NCBI GenBank assembly: GCA_944390505.1
Contig: CALXQF010000005.1
Coordinates: 1-24,323 of the forward strand
Origin: an uncultured Clostridia bacterium
GTDB taxonomy: Bacteria > Bacillota > Clostridia > TANB77 > CAG-508
DNA length: 24,323 nucleotides
Reading direction: 5' to 3'
The translations under genes were made by a program, and so were the position numbers. Of this stretch, positions 14,903-22,703 are shown piece after piece. The notes under the pieces were generated by a model. That model saw nothing but the letters and a program-made list of their open reading frames with translations, had not been told where the DNA came from and did not search any database. Each line of letters starts with the position of its first letter. The first letter of the stretch is position 1.

Positions 14903-17900
14903 ACTCCCAATTAGCATTTGCTAGGCAAAGTGATACTTTACTTACTTTTTTGCTTAATGATTGCTCTAATGCTTTTTGATAAATTTCCAACTGTACTCTA
15001 TATTTTTCTAATATTTTTTCTTTTGCATCTTCTGTTTTTCCTACATAATCTGTTTTATAATCCACTAATTTTAAGTTATCGTTTTGGTCAATATAATATA
15101 AGTCAATAATTCCTTGAACTAATATACTTTTTTCGGAACCTGCTAACTTTGCTTCTTGAATAATTTCTTTGGCTGGAATTGATATATAAAATGGCTGTTC
15201 TTTGTGTATTTCTTTTGCTTGTTTTAATTCTTGAAATAACTCTGATTTTGTGTATTCATATACTAAATTTGCATCAATTGCTTGTGCTTCTTTTTCTGTA
15301 ATAATCTCTTTTAATACCATTTGCTCTATCATTTGCTTGATGTCTTGCAGTGTATAGTCTTTCTTTTCATCTAATTTTTGAATACATAAATGGACTAATG
15401 TTCCTTTTTTACTATTAGATATTTTTTCTTCTGGTTTCAAAAATTTTGGTATTAAATTTGCTAATTTACTTTCTGTCATTTCTTGATTAGCTACTAGCAT
15501 TTCATCTGTTTTACCTTTACTCTCTATTTCAAGAAAATTAACTTGTTTTGCTTGTGTTTCTGTTTGTAACCTTGTTTCTTCTATGTCATCTATTCCATTA
15601 GTTGCAATGTCATCTGTTGTTTCTGCTTCAAGTTCTTCTATATCATTGACATCATTTTGAGTGTCAACCGCTTCTAGTTCTTCTAATTTCATTTTTTCTT
15701 GTTTGATTTTAGTAACCGATGTTTTTGTTTGTAATTTTGTATCTACCAAATATGGATACTTCCATGACAGTTTTTCTTTAAGTTCCTTTTGCATTTTTTC
15801 TTTTTCTTCTTTAGAAAAAGATTGTAACTTTTGTTGTAATTCTTGTCTAAAATTCATTTGTTCTTGTGTGTTTTGCTGTAGTTCTTTTATCAAATCTTGT
15901 TTGCGGTAAGTATGCAAAGTCATAATATCTTTTAATTCATATGAAATTCCTTTTAAAGTAATTGGTTTTTCTTGATAAAATAAATAAACATATAATAGCC
16001 AATCTAAATAAGATTTTCCCTTTTGTACCAGTCTATAATCTAATTGATATGTGTCTTTTTTATCTAAATATAATGCTAATTGTTGTTTTTTTGTTTTTAA
16101 GTCTTTTTCTAAATCTTTGCTTCTTGCTGTAATAAATAATCTTTCTTTTGCCCTTGTAAGAGCAACATATAAAATTCTTTCTTCTTCTGATAAAGTTTCT
16201 TGCTTCATTTTTAACCCAATTGCTTCCTTGGCTAAAGTAGGATATTTGATTTTTCTTTTGGCATCAATCAAATTTGGACCAAAACCAAGTTCTTGGTGTA
16301 ATAGGATTACATCATTTAAATCTTGTAAATTAAATCTTTTTTGTGCATTACATAAAAATACAACTGGGAATTCTAGCCCCTTACTTTTATGAATACTCAT
16401 AATACGAATCACGTCTTCGTTTTCACCTATTAATTTGGCAGATGCTAAATCTCCATTTTGCTTTTTCAATTTTTCCATAAAATGCACAAAGTGAAATAAT
16501 CCTTTATAACTTGCTGTTTCATATTGTTTTGCTTTTTCAAATAAAGTTTTTAGGTTAGCTTGTCTCATTGCTCCATTTGGTAATAATCCTACATATTGAT
16601 AATATCCTGTATCTAAATAAATTTGCCAAATTAATTCATCCAGTGGTAAATATTTTTCTTGTGTTTTCCATTTTTCTAACTTACTTAATAAATTTTCTAT
16701 TTTTTGTTTTAATGGTGCTTCTCCAGATATTCTAGTTTTTAATAAAGCTTCATAAAAATTGCAATTTCGGTCTGTTAACCTGATAGTAATCAAATCATTG
16801 TCTGTAAAATTACCAATGGTTGAACGAAGCACTACAACAAGCGGGATTTCTTGCAAAGGATTATCCAAAATTTTTAGTACAGATAAAATTGTTTGAATCT
16901 CTACACTATCTAAGTAAGAACTAGAAGTATCACTAAATACTGGTAATTCTAAATCTGCAAGTTCTGTTTCATAAATTGGTGCTAAATTACTAGTTGCTCT
17001 TAATAAAATGACAATATCTTTTGGTTGAATCGGTCTGTATCCTTGATTTTTGCCAAATACCATATAATCACTTTGCAATAATGTTTGTATTTTTTTTGCT
17101 ACAAACCTTGCCTCTAGTACCTCATCTTCTATTCGTTCTTCGTCATCATCTTCTTGGAGCATTTCCTTTGCCAAGCTTTCCATGTTGCTTTTCGCAGAAG
17201 ACGACATATTACTTTCTAAAGCAAGAGTTTCATTTTTGGCTGTGATATTGCTATCATATATGCTTTTAGTATCTGTGGTTTCCTCACTCTTAAAAGCAGT
17301 AATGCTCTCATCTTCTTTTAAATCAATGATTTCCAATTGTGCAATTCCAGCATATTTTGTTTTTAATATGTTATCTTCTATTTCACTTTTTTCTTTTTGT
17401 AATTTATTTTCCGATATTTCATTTCTCTCTTTTTGTAATATGTTATGATTATTTCCCGATATCTCATTATCATTTTTCAAATCTTCTGGTTCGGGATAAT
17501 TTGCTCCATAGTTTAAATATTCATTTTCATTATATAAAATATCTCCTAGTTCTTTGCTCATGATAGTTTCAAACACTAAATTGGTAATATTTAATATGTT
17601 TTCTCTACTTCTAAAGTTTTTAAATAACTGTATTTTCAAATGGTCATTTTCTGTTTTGTTTTCTTTTAACTGATATTCCTCATATTTTTGTAAAAACAAG
17701 TCTGGTCTAGCTTGTCTAAATTTGTAAATACTCTGCTTCACATCTCCTACCATAAAGATGTTATTTCCTCTTGAAATACTTGTTAAAATTGATTCTTGCA
17801 CCAAATTACTGTCTTGATACTCATCAATTGCAATTTCTTCAAACTTTTCTTGATATTTTTTAGCAATAGAAGTTGGTCTTCCGTCTTCTTCTACTAGAAT

Positions 17901-19007
17901 TTTTAAAGCAAAATGTTCTATATCATTAAAATCAATACAATTTTTTTCTTTCTTTTTTTGTGAAAAAAGTTCTGAAAATTCCAATACTAGTTCTACTAAT
18001 TTTTTCAAAACTGGTTCCATTACCTGAAAATCATGTATACTATTTACAGAAGAAACAGAAATCTTTTTACTTACTTTTTCTTTGATTTTCTTTTTGATTC
18101 CATCTCTTATTTCTTTTGCTTCTTCTTTTAGGTCATTTGTCACTTTTTTATCTACTGGCCATTTTGTAAAGCAAAGGGAATTTATCTTTTGGCAAGTATT
18201 ATCCCATGAAGAAATATTAGTTAAAACATCTTGTAGTTGTATTTTATCTTCTGCAATTACTTGCGTAAATTTTGCTAGTTCTATGTAATATCTCATTTTG
18301 GTTTCTATAGCTTCTAATTGCAAAACAGCCTCTTCTATTTCTTCTTTGACAGATTGTAATATAATTTTACCCCAAATCGTTTGACCAAAATCTTGAATAG
18401 TATCTTGGATTTTAAATTCTTCTAATTTAGTTTGTAGCCATTTTTTAGGGAATGGACTACTTTGAATAAAACGATAAAGTGTTAAAACTAATTCTTGAAG
18501 AGTTTCATCAGTTCTATAAGAGGTGTATATTTCTAATAACTGTAAAAAATCTGTATTACCTTCTAAATATTTCTGTTCAAATAAATCATCTAACACTTCT
18601 TGTTTTAACAAATCAATTTCCGTTGTGTCCGCAATACGAAAATTACTTGGAATGTCTAATTCGTAAAAATGATTATGAATGACATCTAAACAAAAAGAGT
18701 GTATGGTACAAATACTAGATTTGTTGAGTAATGTGATTTGTCTTTGTAAATGAACATTTTGAGGTTCTTTTTCTAATTTTTCATAAATTGCTTTTAAAAT
18801 TCTTTCTCTCATTTCTGAAGCAGCTGCATTTGTAAATGTTACTACTAGCATTTTATCAATATCCATTTTTTCATCGATAATTTTATGAATAATCCTCTCT
18901 ACAAGGACAGCAGTTTTACCGCTACCTGCGGCAGCGGCTACTAAAATATTACTTCCTTTTTCTTCAATTGCTTGCAACTGTTCATTTGTCCATTTTACTT
19001 CTGACAT
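14853..19007 (-). CDS. addA: ATP-dependent helicase/nuclease subunit A (AddA)
   Basis: A 1384-residue UvrD-like helicase fused to a RecB-type nuclease. It processes double-strand breaks with AddB. Motifs seen: Walker A AAAAGSGKT (24-32), Walker B IDEYQDSN (near 392), GDVKQSIYKFRQARPDLF (near 420), IMSIHKSKGLEFPVVF (near 870), YVALTRAKERLFI (near 950), and the nuclease site GIIDLYY..LVDYKTDY (near 1300-1320). The ATG at 19007 is chosen over an in-frame TTG at 19022 because GAAAGG lies 7 bases before it. It is longer than usual because of two low-complexity inserts (about 510-635 and 1100-1170), rich in Glu, Asn, Ser and Thr. The last 16 residues and the stop codon come from repeat element A. 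addB, normally just upstream, is not present here. Confidence 0.94.
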   Translation of the reverse strand: MSEVKWTNEQLQAIEEKGSNILVAAAAGSGKTAVLVERIIHKIIDEKMDIDKMLVVTFTNAAASEMRERILKAIYEKLEKEPQNVHLQRQITLLNKSSICTIHSFCLDVIHNHFYELDIPSNFRIADTTEIDLLKQEVLDDLFEQKYLEGNTDFLQLLEIYTSYRTDETLQELVLTLYRFIQSSPFPKKWLQTKLEEFKIQDTIQDFGQTIWGKIILQSVKEEIEEAVLQLEAIETKMRYYIELAKFTQVIAEDKIQLQDVLTNISSWDNTCQKINSLCFTKWPVDKKVTNDLKEEAKEIRDGIKKKIKEKVSKKISVSSVNSIHDFQVMEPVLKKLVELVLEFSELFSQKKKEKNCIDFNDIEHFALKILVEEDGRPTSIAKKYQEKFEEIAIDEYQDSNLVQESILTSISRGNNIFMVGDVKQSIYKFRQARPDLFLQKYEEYQLKENKTENDHLKIQLFKNFRSRENILNITNLVFETIMSKELGDILYNENEYLNYGANYPEPEDLKNDNEISGNNHNILQKERNEISENKLQKEKSEIEDNILKTKYAGIAQLEIIDLKEDESITAFKSEETTDTKSIYDSNITAKNETLALESNMSSSAKSNMESLAKEMLQEDDDEERIEDEVLEARFVAKKIQTLLQSDYMVFGKNQGYRPIQPKDIVILLRATSNLAPIYETELADLELPVFSDTSSSYLDSVEIQTILSVLKILDNPLQEIPLVVVLRSTIGNFTDNDLITIRLTDRNCNFYEALLKTRISGEAPLKQKIENLLSKLEKWKTQEKYLPLDELIWQIYLDTGYYQYVGLLPNGAMRQANLKTLFEKAKQYETASYKGLFHFVHFMEKLKKQNGDLASAKLIGENEDVIRIMSIHKSKGLEFPVVFLCNAQKRFNLQDLNDVILLHQELGFGPNLIDAKRKIKYPTLAKEAIGLKMKQETLSEEERILYVALTRAKERLFITARSKDLEKDLKTKKQQLALYLDKKDTYQLDYRLVQKGKSYLDWLLYVYLFYQEKPITLKGISYELKDIMTLHTYRKQDLIKELQQNTQEQMNFRQELQQKLQSFSKEEKEKMQKELKEKLSWKYPYLVDTKLQTKTSVTKIKQEKMKLEELEAVDTQNDVNDIEELEAETTDDIATNGIDDIEETRLQTETQAKQVNFLEIESKGKTDEMLVANQEMTESKLANLIPKFLKPEEKISNSKKGTLVHLCIQKLDEKKDYTLQDIKQMIEQMVLKEIITEKEAQAIDANLVYEYTKSELFQELKQAKEIHKEQPFYISIPAKEIIQEAKLAGSEKSILVQGIIDLYYIDQNDNLKLVDYKTDYVGKTEDAKEKILEKYRVQLEIYQKALEQSLSKKVSKVSLCLANANWECVSVLGRSSKLTICQS

Positions 19008-19125
19008 ATTAAAACCTTTCAAATATCAAACTTTATATGCTTTTTAATTTATTAAAATTATGGTAAATTCTTCATTTTTATTTGTAGTTATTAATTTTTT
19101 ACTTTGGTCTCTTATCTATCGAATT

Positions 19126-19154
19126 TTGTCACATTTTTTCAAATTTATTATATA
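19126..19154 (+). promoter_or_regulatory. Candidate promoter for the plus-strand gene
   Basis: TTGTCA (19126-19131), a 17-base spacer and TATATA (19149-19154) match sigma-A at 5 of 6 and 4 of 6. It would give a leader of about 120 AT-rich bases before the gene at 19283. In this AT-rich divergent gap such matches arise easily, and I see no convincing promoter for addA on the other strand. Confidence 0.35.
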
Positions 19155-19282
19155 CAAAACAAACGAATTTTTCAACTTGTTTTTTTAGTAAATTTGAAAT
19201 CTATTTTTTTCATTTTTTTACTAAAATATCTAGGTGTCATTTTTGAAAATTTGATTATACTAACTTTAGGAGGTAAAAAATC

Positions 19283-19717
19283 ATGGATGAAAATATTAAT
19301 TTGACAATTTTAAATGAAATTGCAAAAGCTACTAGAATGGGACTTTCTAATATTATTTTTGTTTCTGATAAAGTTGGTGAAGAATCTATGAAAGAACTCT
19401 TAAGTACTCAATATGCAGAATATGGAAAAATTTTAGATAAAGTAAATACCCAATTTGAAAAATATGGTGAAATTCCAGATGATGAACCTATAGGTGCTAA
19501 AATGATGAGCTGGACAGGAGTTCAAATGAATACTTTAACGGATAAAAGTAATTCTCATATTGCCGAGTTAATGTCTCAAGGTAATTTAATGGGTATGATA
19601 GAAGCTCAAAAATTATTAAATCATAGTCCCGAAATGGAACCAGAAATTAAAAATATTTTAAACGAATTTATTCAAATGCAGCATAATAATATTGAACAAT
19701 TAAAACAATATTTATAA
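19283..19717 (+). CDS. Hypothetical all-alpha protein, only plus-strand gene
   Basis: A 144-residue soluble protein with no signal peptide or membrane segment. It appears entirely helical, with four long amphipathic helices (roughly 5-25, 32-62, 72-105 and 118-144). The pattern is reminiscent of ferritin-like or other four-helix bundles: many Met, Glu and His residues, including SNSHIAELMSQGNLMGMIEA and NEFIQMQHNN. I do not recognise a named family and see no clear metal-binding ExxH pair. The binding site AGGAGG lies 8 bases before the ATG, so the gene is certainly translated. It stands alone, divergent from addA and convergent with spoIIQ, and ends 2 bases before the palindromic repeat array. 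Confidence 0.85.
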   Translation: MDENINLTILNEIAKATRMGLSNIIFVSDKVGEESMKELLSTQYAEYGKILDKVNTQFEKYGEIPDDEPIGAKMMSWTGVQMNTLTDKSNSHIAELMSQGNLMGMIEAQKLLNHSPEMEPEIKNILNEFIQMQHNNIEQLKQYL

Positions 19718-19718
19718 A

Positions 19719-19863
19719 ATTTGTCAGTTTTGGGACGTTCCTAGAAACTGACAAAATGTCAGTAATAGGTCTGTCCCAGGACTGACAAAATGTCAGTAAT
19801 AGGTCTGTCCCAGGACTGACAAAATGTCAGTTTAAGGTACGTCCCAAAACTGACAAAATTGAC
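19719..19863. repeat. Palindromic tandem-repeat array B between convergent genes
   Basis: Two exact tandem copies of a 34-base unit (19747-19780 and 19781-19814) are followed by a diverged copy (19815-19848) and a partial one (19849-19863). Each unit begins with the palindrome ACTGACAAAATGTCAGT and, in the exact copies, continues with AATAGGTCTGTCCCAGG. The whole array is bracketed by near-perfect inverted arms: ATTTGTCAGTTTTGGGACGT (19719-19738) and its inverse at 19839-19859. It starts 2 bases after the plus-strand gene and ends 7 bases before the spoIIQ stop codon, so it can fold in either transcript and may act as a two-way 3' structure. Confidence 0.93.
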
Positions 19864-19870
19864 ATGTATT

Positions 19871-20713
19871 TTATTTTTCTTTTAAATATAGCTCTGGGTC
19901 TTGTTGTTCATTGTCTTTTAATAACTCAAAGTGAAGGTGTGGTTCATCAGCAATTTCAAATGCGGCGGTATTTCCTACAGTTCCAATGCTTTGACCTTGT
20001 TCCACTTCTTCTCCTTCTACTACAAATTCAGTAGATAAAAGGTTAGAATATACTGTTTTGTATCCATTTACATGTTCGATAATAATTGTTAAACCATAAC
20101 GTGGATCATTTTTGATAGAAGTTACTCTTCCATCTGCTGATGCTTTTACAACTGTAGTTTTATCTGCCACAATATCAATTCCATTATGGGTTGCCCAAAC
20201 ATCTAATGTGCTAGAATATACTAAATTGTTGTTAGCAAATTCTCTCATAATGTCTCCTTCTACTGGTTTGATAAATTCTGGATCTGGCACTTTTTCTTCT
20301 TTTTTTTCATCTGTTTTTTCTGTACTTTCTTCATTTTTTGTATTATTTTCTTCTTTATTCACATTACTTGTATTAACTGCTATTTTTTGTGTATTTTCTT
20401 CATTATTTGTCTGGCTTGATGTCTTGCTTGTTGTATTGGTACTTTCAATGTTGGTTGTATTTTCCATTGTATTTTGTACTTCATTCACTGTTTTTCCATA
20501 AGAAGTACTCGTCTCTTCCACAGCTGTTATATTTCCTATGGAGTTAGTATTTAACTTACTTAATTGCGTATCATTTTCTAAACTATTTTGATAAATTAAA
20601 AAAGTAACAACAAAGGCAATTACAGCTAAAGCTAGAATACTCCCTACGATATATAACATTTTTTTACCATCTAAACCTTCCTCTAATGGTCTTCTTCTAT
20701 TTTCTCTTCTCAT
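19871..20713 (-). CDS. spoIIQ: SpoIIQ-type M23/LytM family sporulation protein
   Basis: A 280-residue protein. A short basic cytoplasmic start (MRRENRRRPLEEG) is followed by one membrane segment (about 19-41), a Thr/Asn/Ser/Glu-rich linker (about 45-145) and a C-terminal LytM/M23 domain (about 148-270). The zinc-ligand motifs are intact: THNGIDI gives His176 and Asp180, and HLHFE gives His259 and His261. Next to spoIID, this fits SpoIIQ, the forespore protein that pairs with SpoIIIAH across the intermembrane space. Clostridial SpoIIQ keeps the catalytic residues that Bacillus has lost. The start at 20713 has a perfect AAGGAGG 7 bases upstream; an in-frame start at 20782 lacks one. An M23 peptidase of another role is the alternative, but the context favours SpoIIQ. 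Confidence 0.85.
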   Translation of the reverse strand: MRRENRRRPLEEGLDGKKMLYIVGSILALAVIAFVVTFLIYQNSLENDTQLSKLNTNSIGNITAVEETSTSYGKTVNEVQNTMENTTNIESTNTTSKTSSQTNNEENTQKIAVNTSNVNKEENNTKNEESTEKTDEKKEEKVPDPEFIKPVEGDIMREFANNNLVYSSTLDVWATHNGIDIVADKTTVVKASADGRVTSIKNDPRYGLTIIIEHVNGYKTVYSNLLSTEFVVEGEEVEQGQSIGTVGNTAAFEIADEPHLHFELLKDNEQQDPELYLKEK

Positions 20714-20779
20714 AAAATTTCCTCCTTCTTGACAATGCTTTTTCATCAATGATGTCGCACTATCATTTTTCTTTAGTAT

Positions 20780-20808
20780 CATTATTTACAACTTTGAGAA
20801 AATTATAC
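20780..20808 (-). promoter_or_regulatory. Possible sigma-F promoter for spoIIQ
   Basis: On the minus strand GTATA (20804-20808) lies 14 bases before GTAAATAAT, a partial match to the sigma-F pattern (GYATA, then GGNNANANT). It is placed in the 103-base gap between spoIID and spoIIQ, where a forespore-specific promoter is expected because the two genes normally act in different cells. The -10 match is imperfect and the background is AT-rich. Confidence 0.3.
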
Positions 20809-20816
20809 AAAAAATG

Positions 20817-21818
20817 TTAAATATCTTTTATTTCTACATCTGTATAAAAATGATGAATAATTTCTTTATATGTTTTACCTTGTTTTGCTAGACTATCTGC
20901 ACCTGTTTGACTCATTCCAACACCATGGCCATAACCAATTACATCAAAAATAATATCATTATCTTCTATTGTAATCGTAAAATTAGCAGAACGAAGACCA
21001 AATAAATTTCTCATTTCTACACCAGATAACTTTAGATTTCCCACTTGAATCGTTTTTACTCTGTTTCCCTCTGTATATTCTTTTACTTTAATGCAATCCT
21101 TTTCATCAAAATCAATTTTAAAATCACCGTGTTCTTTTTTGATTGTTTCTTCAAATTCTTTTTTAGTTATTGTTACTTCTGATTCATATTGGCTATAAGC
21201 ATCTTCTCCTGCCGTTTCTACAGATTGTAAATATGGATAGCCACTTCCTCCCCATACATTAATTGGTGCTTCTGTTGCTCCTCCACTATTTGAATGAAAA
21301 AATGCATTAATTGGTTTTCCTTCATATGTAATCATTTTTCCTTGCGTTTCATTGACTGCTTTGACAATTTTATTCCAATATTCTTCTTGTTTTTCTTCAT
21401 TCCATCTTGCTAGTCTGTCTTCTTTCGAAATCCAAGCTTGGCAACAAGTAGAATCATCACAAATATTGGCTTCTCCATGTTTTTTGTCATTTTGTATAAT
21501 TTTATATAAAGTATAAGTTCTAGCAACAACTGCTTGTGCTTTTAAAGCTTCTTCTTCAAAGCTTGCTGGCATTTCACTACTAACCACTCCATATAAATAT
21601 TCATCTAATGGGAGTTCTTCTATTTTGTTGGTATCTTTGTGTAATAATTTCACCGTATTATACTCGCTATAATCATAAGTGGACTCTATGATTTGGTTTT
21701 CTGCATTACTGTTGCTACTTTCTTTGCCCTGTTGTTCTTGGAAAGATTGAGTAAAAAGAATAGGTATTCCAAAGCAAACTACAAAAAAAATAGAAATATA
21801 CATTAAATATTTTTTCAC
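20817..21818 (-). CDS. spoIID: Stage II sporulation protein D (SpoIID), lytic transglycosylase
   Basis: A 333-residue protein with an N-terminal membrane anchor (about 5-24) and the SpoIID catalytic domain. The motif LPLDEYLYGVVSSEMPASFE carries Glu82, matching the catalytic Glu of Bacillus SpoIID. It is followed by KAQAVVARTYTLYK, the Cys-rich CDDSTCCQAW (zinc-site cysteines in clostridial homologues), NAFFHSNSGGATE and the C-terminal GYGHGVGMSQTGADSLAKQG. It cleaves glycan strands during engulfment, together with SpoIIP and SpoIIM, which are not in the window. Translation starts at GTG (21818) behind AAAGGAG, since the overlapping ATG is out of frame and stops at once. It lies downstream of sigF across a large inverted repeat. 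Confidence 0.95.
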   Translation of the reverse strand: MKKYLMYISIFFVVCFGIPILFTQSFQEQQGKESSNSNAENQIIESTYDYSEYNTVKLLHKDTNKIEELPLDEYLYGVVSSEMPASFEEEALKAQAVVARTYTLYKIIQNDKKHGEANICDDSTCCQAWISKEDRLARWNEEKQEEYWNKIVKAVNETQGKMITYEGKPINAFFHSNSGGATEAPINVWGGSGYPYLQSVETAGEDAYSQYESEVTITKKEFEETIKKEHGDFKIDFDEKDCIKVKEYTEGNRVKTIQVGNLKLSGVEMRNLFGLRSANFTITIEDNDIIFDVIGYGHGVGMSQTGADSLAKQGKTYKEIIHHFYTDVEIKDI

Positions 21819-21835
21819 ATTGTCTCCTTTTTATT

Positions 21836-21948
21836 AAAGGAAATGGGACTGTTGGGGACAGACATGTTTGGTCCCATTTGGACTTTTTTAAATGATTTCA
21901 TTATTTTTGGACCAAACATGTCTGTCCCCAACAGTCCCATTTCCCTTT
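21836..21948. repeat. Large perfect inverted repeat (element C) between sigF and spoIID
   Basis: A 34-base arm at 21841-21874 is exactly inverted at 21909-21942 around a 34-base loop. A further AAAGG/CCCTTT pairing has one bulge. The arms begin AAATGGGACTGTTGGGGACA and end TGTTTGGTCC. It fills the whole gap between the sigF stop codon and the spoIID binding site and would form a very stable hairpin in RNA or a cruciform in DNA. No T-run follows directly, though the loop is T-rich on the plus strand. The TCTGTCCC core resembles the array at 19719-19863. Confidence 0.95.
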
Positions 21949-21956
21949 CATTTTTC

Positions 21957-22688
21957 CTATATTGCTAATTTTACTTTCATATGTTCTAATGCTCTTTTTT
22001 CAATTCTAGAAATTTGAACCTGCGTTGTTCCAAGAATATGGGCTATTTCTGTTTGTGTTTTTCCTCTATAATAACGCAATAGAATTACTTGTCTTTCTTG
22101 GTCTTTTAACCCTTGTATTAACTCTTTCATACATAGTTGGTTAGTAATCACAGCCTCTTCATCTACTCCATTACTCATTTTATCTAATAAAGTAAAACCT
22201 TCTTTATTTTCTTTATATAGTTCTTCATCAATAGAATGGACTGGCTCACAAGACTCTAAAGCTAAAGCCAATTCTTCTTTTGAAGTTTCTAAAATTTCTG
22301 CCATTTCTTCTATTTTGATTTCTTTTCCATAACGATTAAAATATTCCTTTCTTAATTCCATTGCTTTTACTGCAATTGTCCTTAAACTCCTACTTACTTT
22401 CATTGGTCCATCATCTCTAATATACCTTTTAATTTCTCCTAGAATATAGGGAACTGCATAAGTAGAAAGCCTCACATCAAAGCTACAGTCAAAACGTTTA
22501 ATGCATTTAATAAATCCCATTACTCCTACTTGGTATAGATCTTCTATTTCATAACCTCTATCTTGAAAACGTTTTACAATACTCCATATCAGTCTTTTGT
22601 TGTTCTCAATTAAGTATTCCATTTTTTCTTTATCGCCATTTTGTGCTGCTTCAATATCTTCTTGCTTGTTTTCATATTCTTCTGTCAT
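21957..22688 (-). CDS. sigF: RNA polymerase forespore sigma factor SigF
   Basis: A 243-residue sigma-70 family factor. Region 2 includes LIWSIVKRF, EIEDLYQVGVMGFIKCIKRFD, and RLSTYAVPYILGEIKRYIRDD, the core-binding and -10 recognition part. The linker MKVSRSLRTIAVKAMELRKE is typical of the SigF/SigG group. Region 4 carries LKDQERQVILLRYYRGKTQTEIAHILGTTQ, then VQISRIEKRALE, the -35 recognition helix-turn-helix. It directs early forespore transcription and is held inactive by SpoIIAB. Its position directly after spoIIAB separates it from SigG. A strong AGGAGG precedes the ATG, 15 bases after the spoIIAB stop codon. Confidence 0.96.
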   Translation of the reverse strand: MTEEYENKQEDIEAAQNGDKEKMEYLIENNKRLIWSIVKRFQDRGYEIEDLYQVGVMGFIKCIKRFDCSFDVRLSTYAVPYILGEIKRYIRDDGPMKVSRSLRTIAVKAMELRKEYFNRYGKEIKIEEMAEILETSKEELALALESCEPVHSIDEELYKENKEGFTLLDKMSNGVDEEAVITNQLCMKELIQGLKDQERQVILLRYYRGKTQTEIAHILGTTQVQISRIEKRALEHMKVKLAI

Positions 22689-22703
22689 TCTATACCTCCT
22701 AAT

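Noticed and set aside
19719..19863. Repeated 34-base units considered as a CRISPR array
   Set aside because: Units are directly adjacent with no unique spacers, are internally palindromic, and no cas genes are nearby.
21836..21948. Ordinary intrinsic terminator of sigF
   Set aside because: The arms are far longer than needed, perfectly paired, and not followed by a T-run on the minus strand, so it is listed as a repeat; a terminating effect is still possible.
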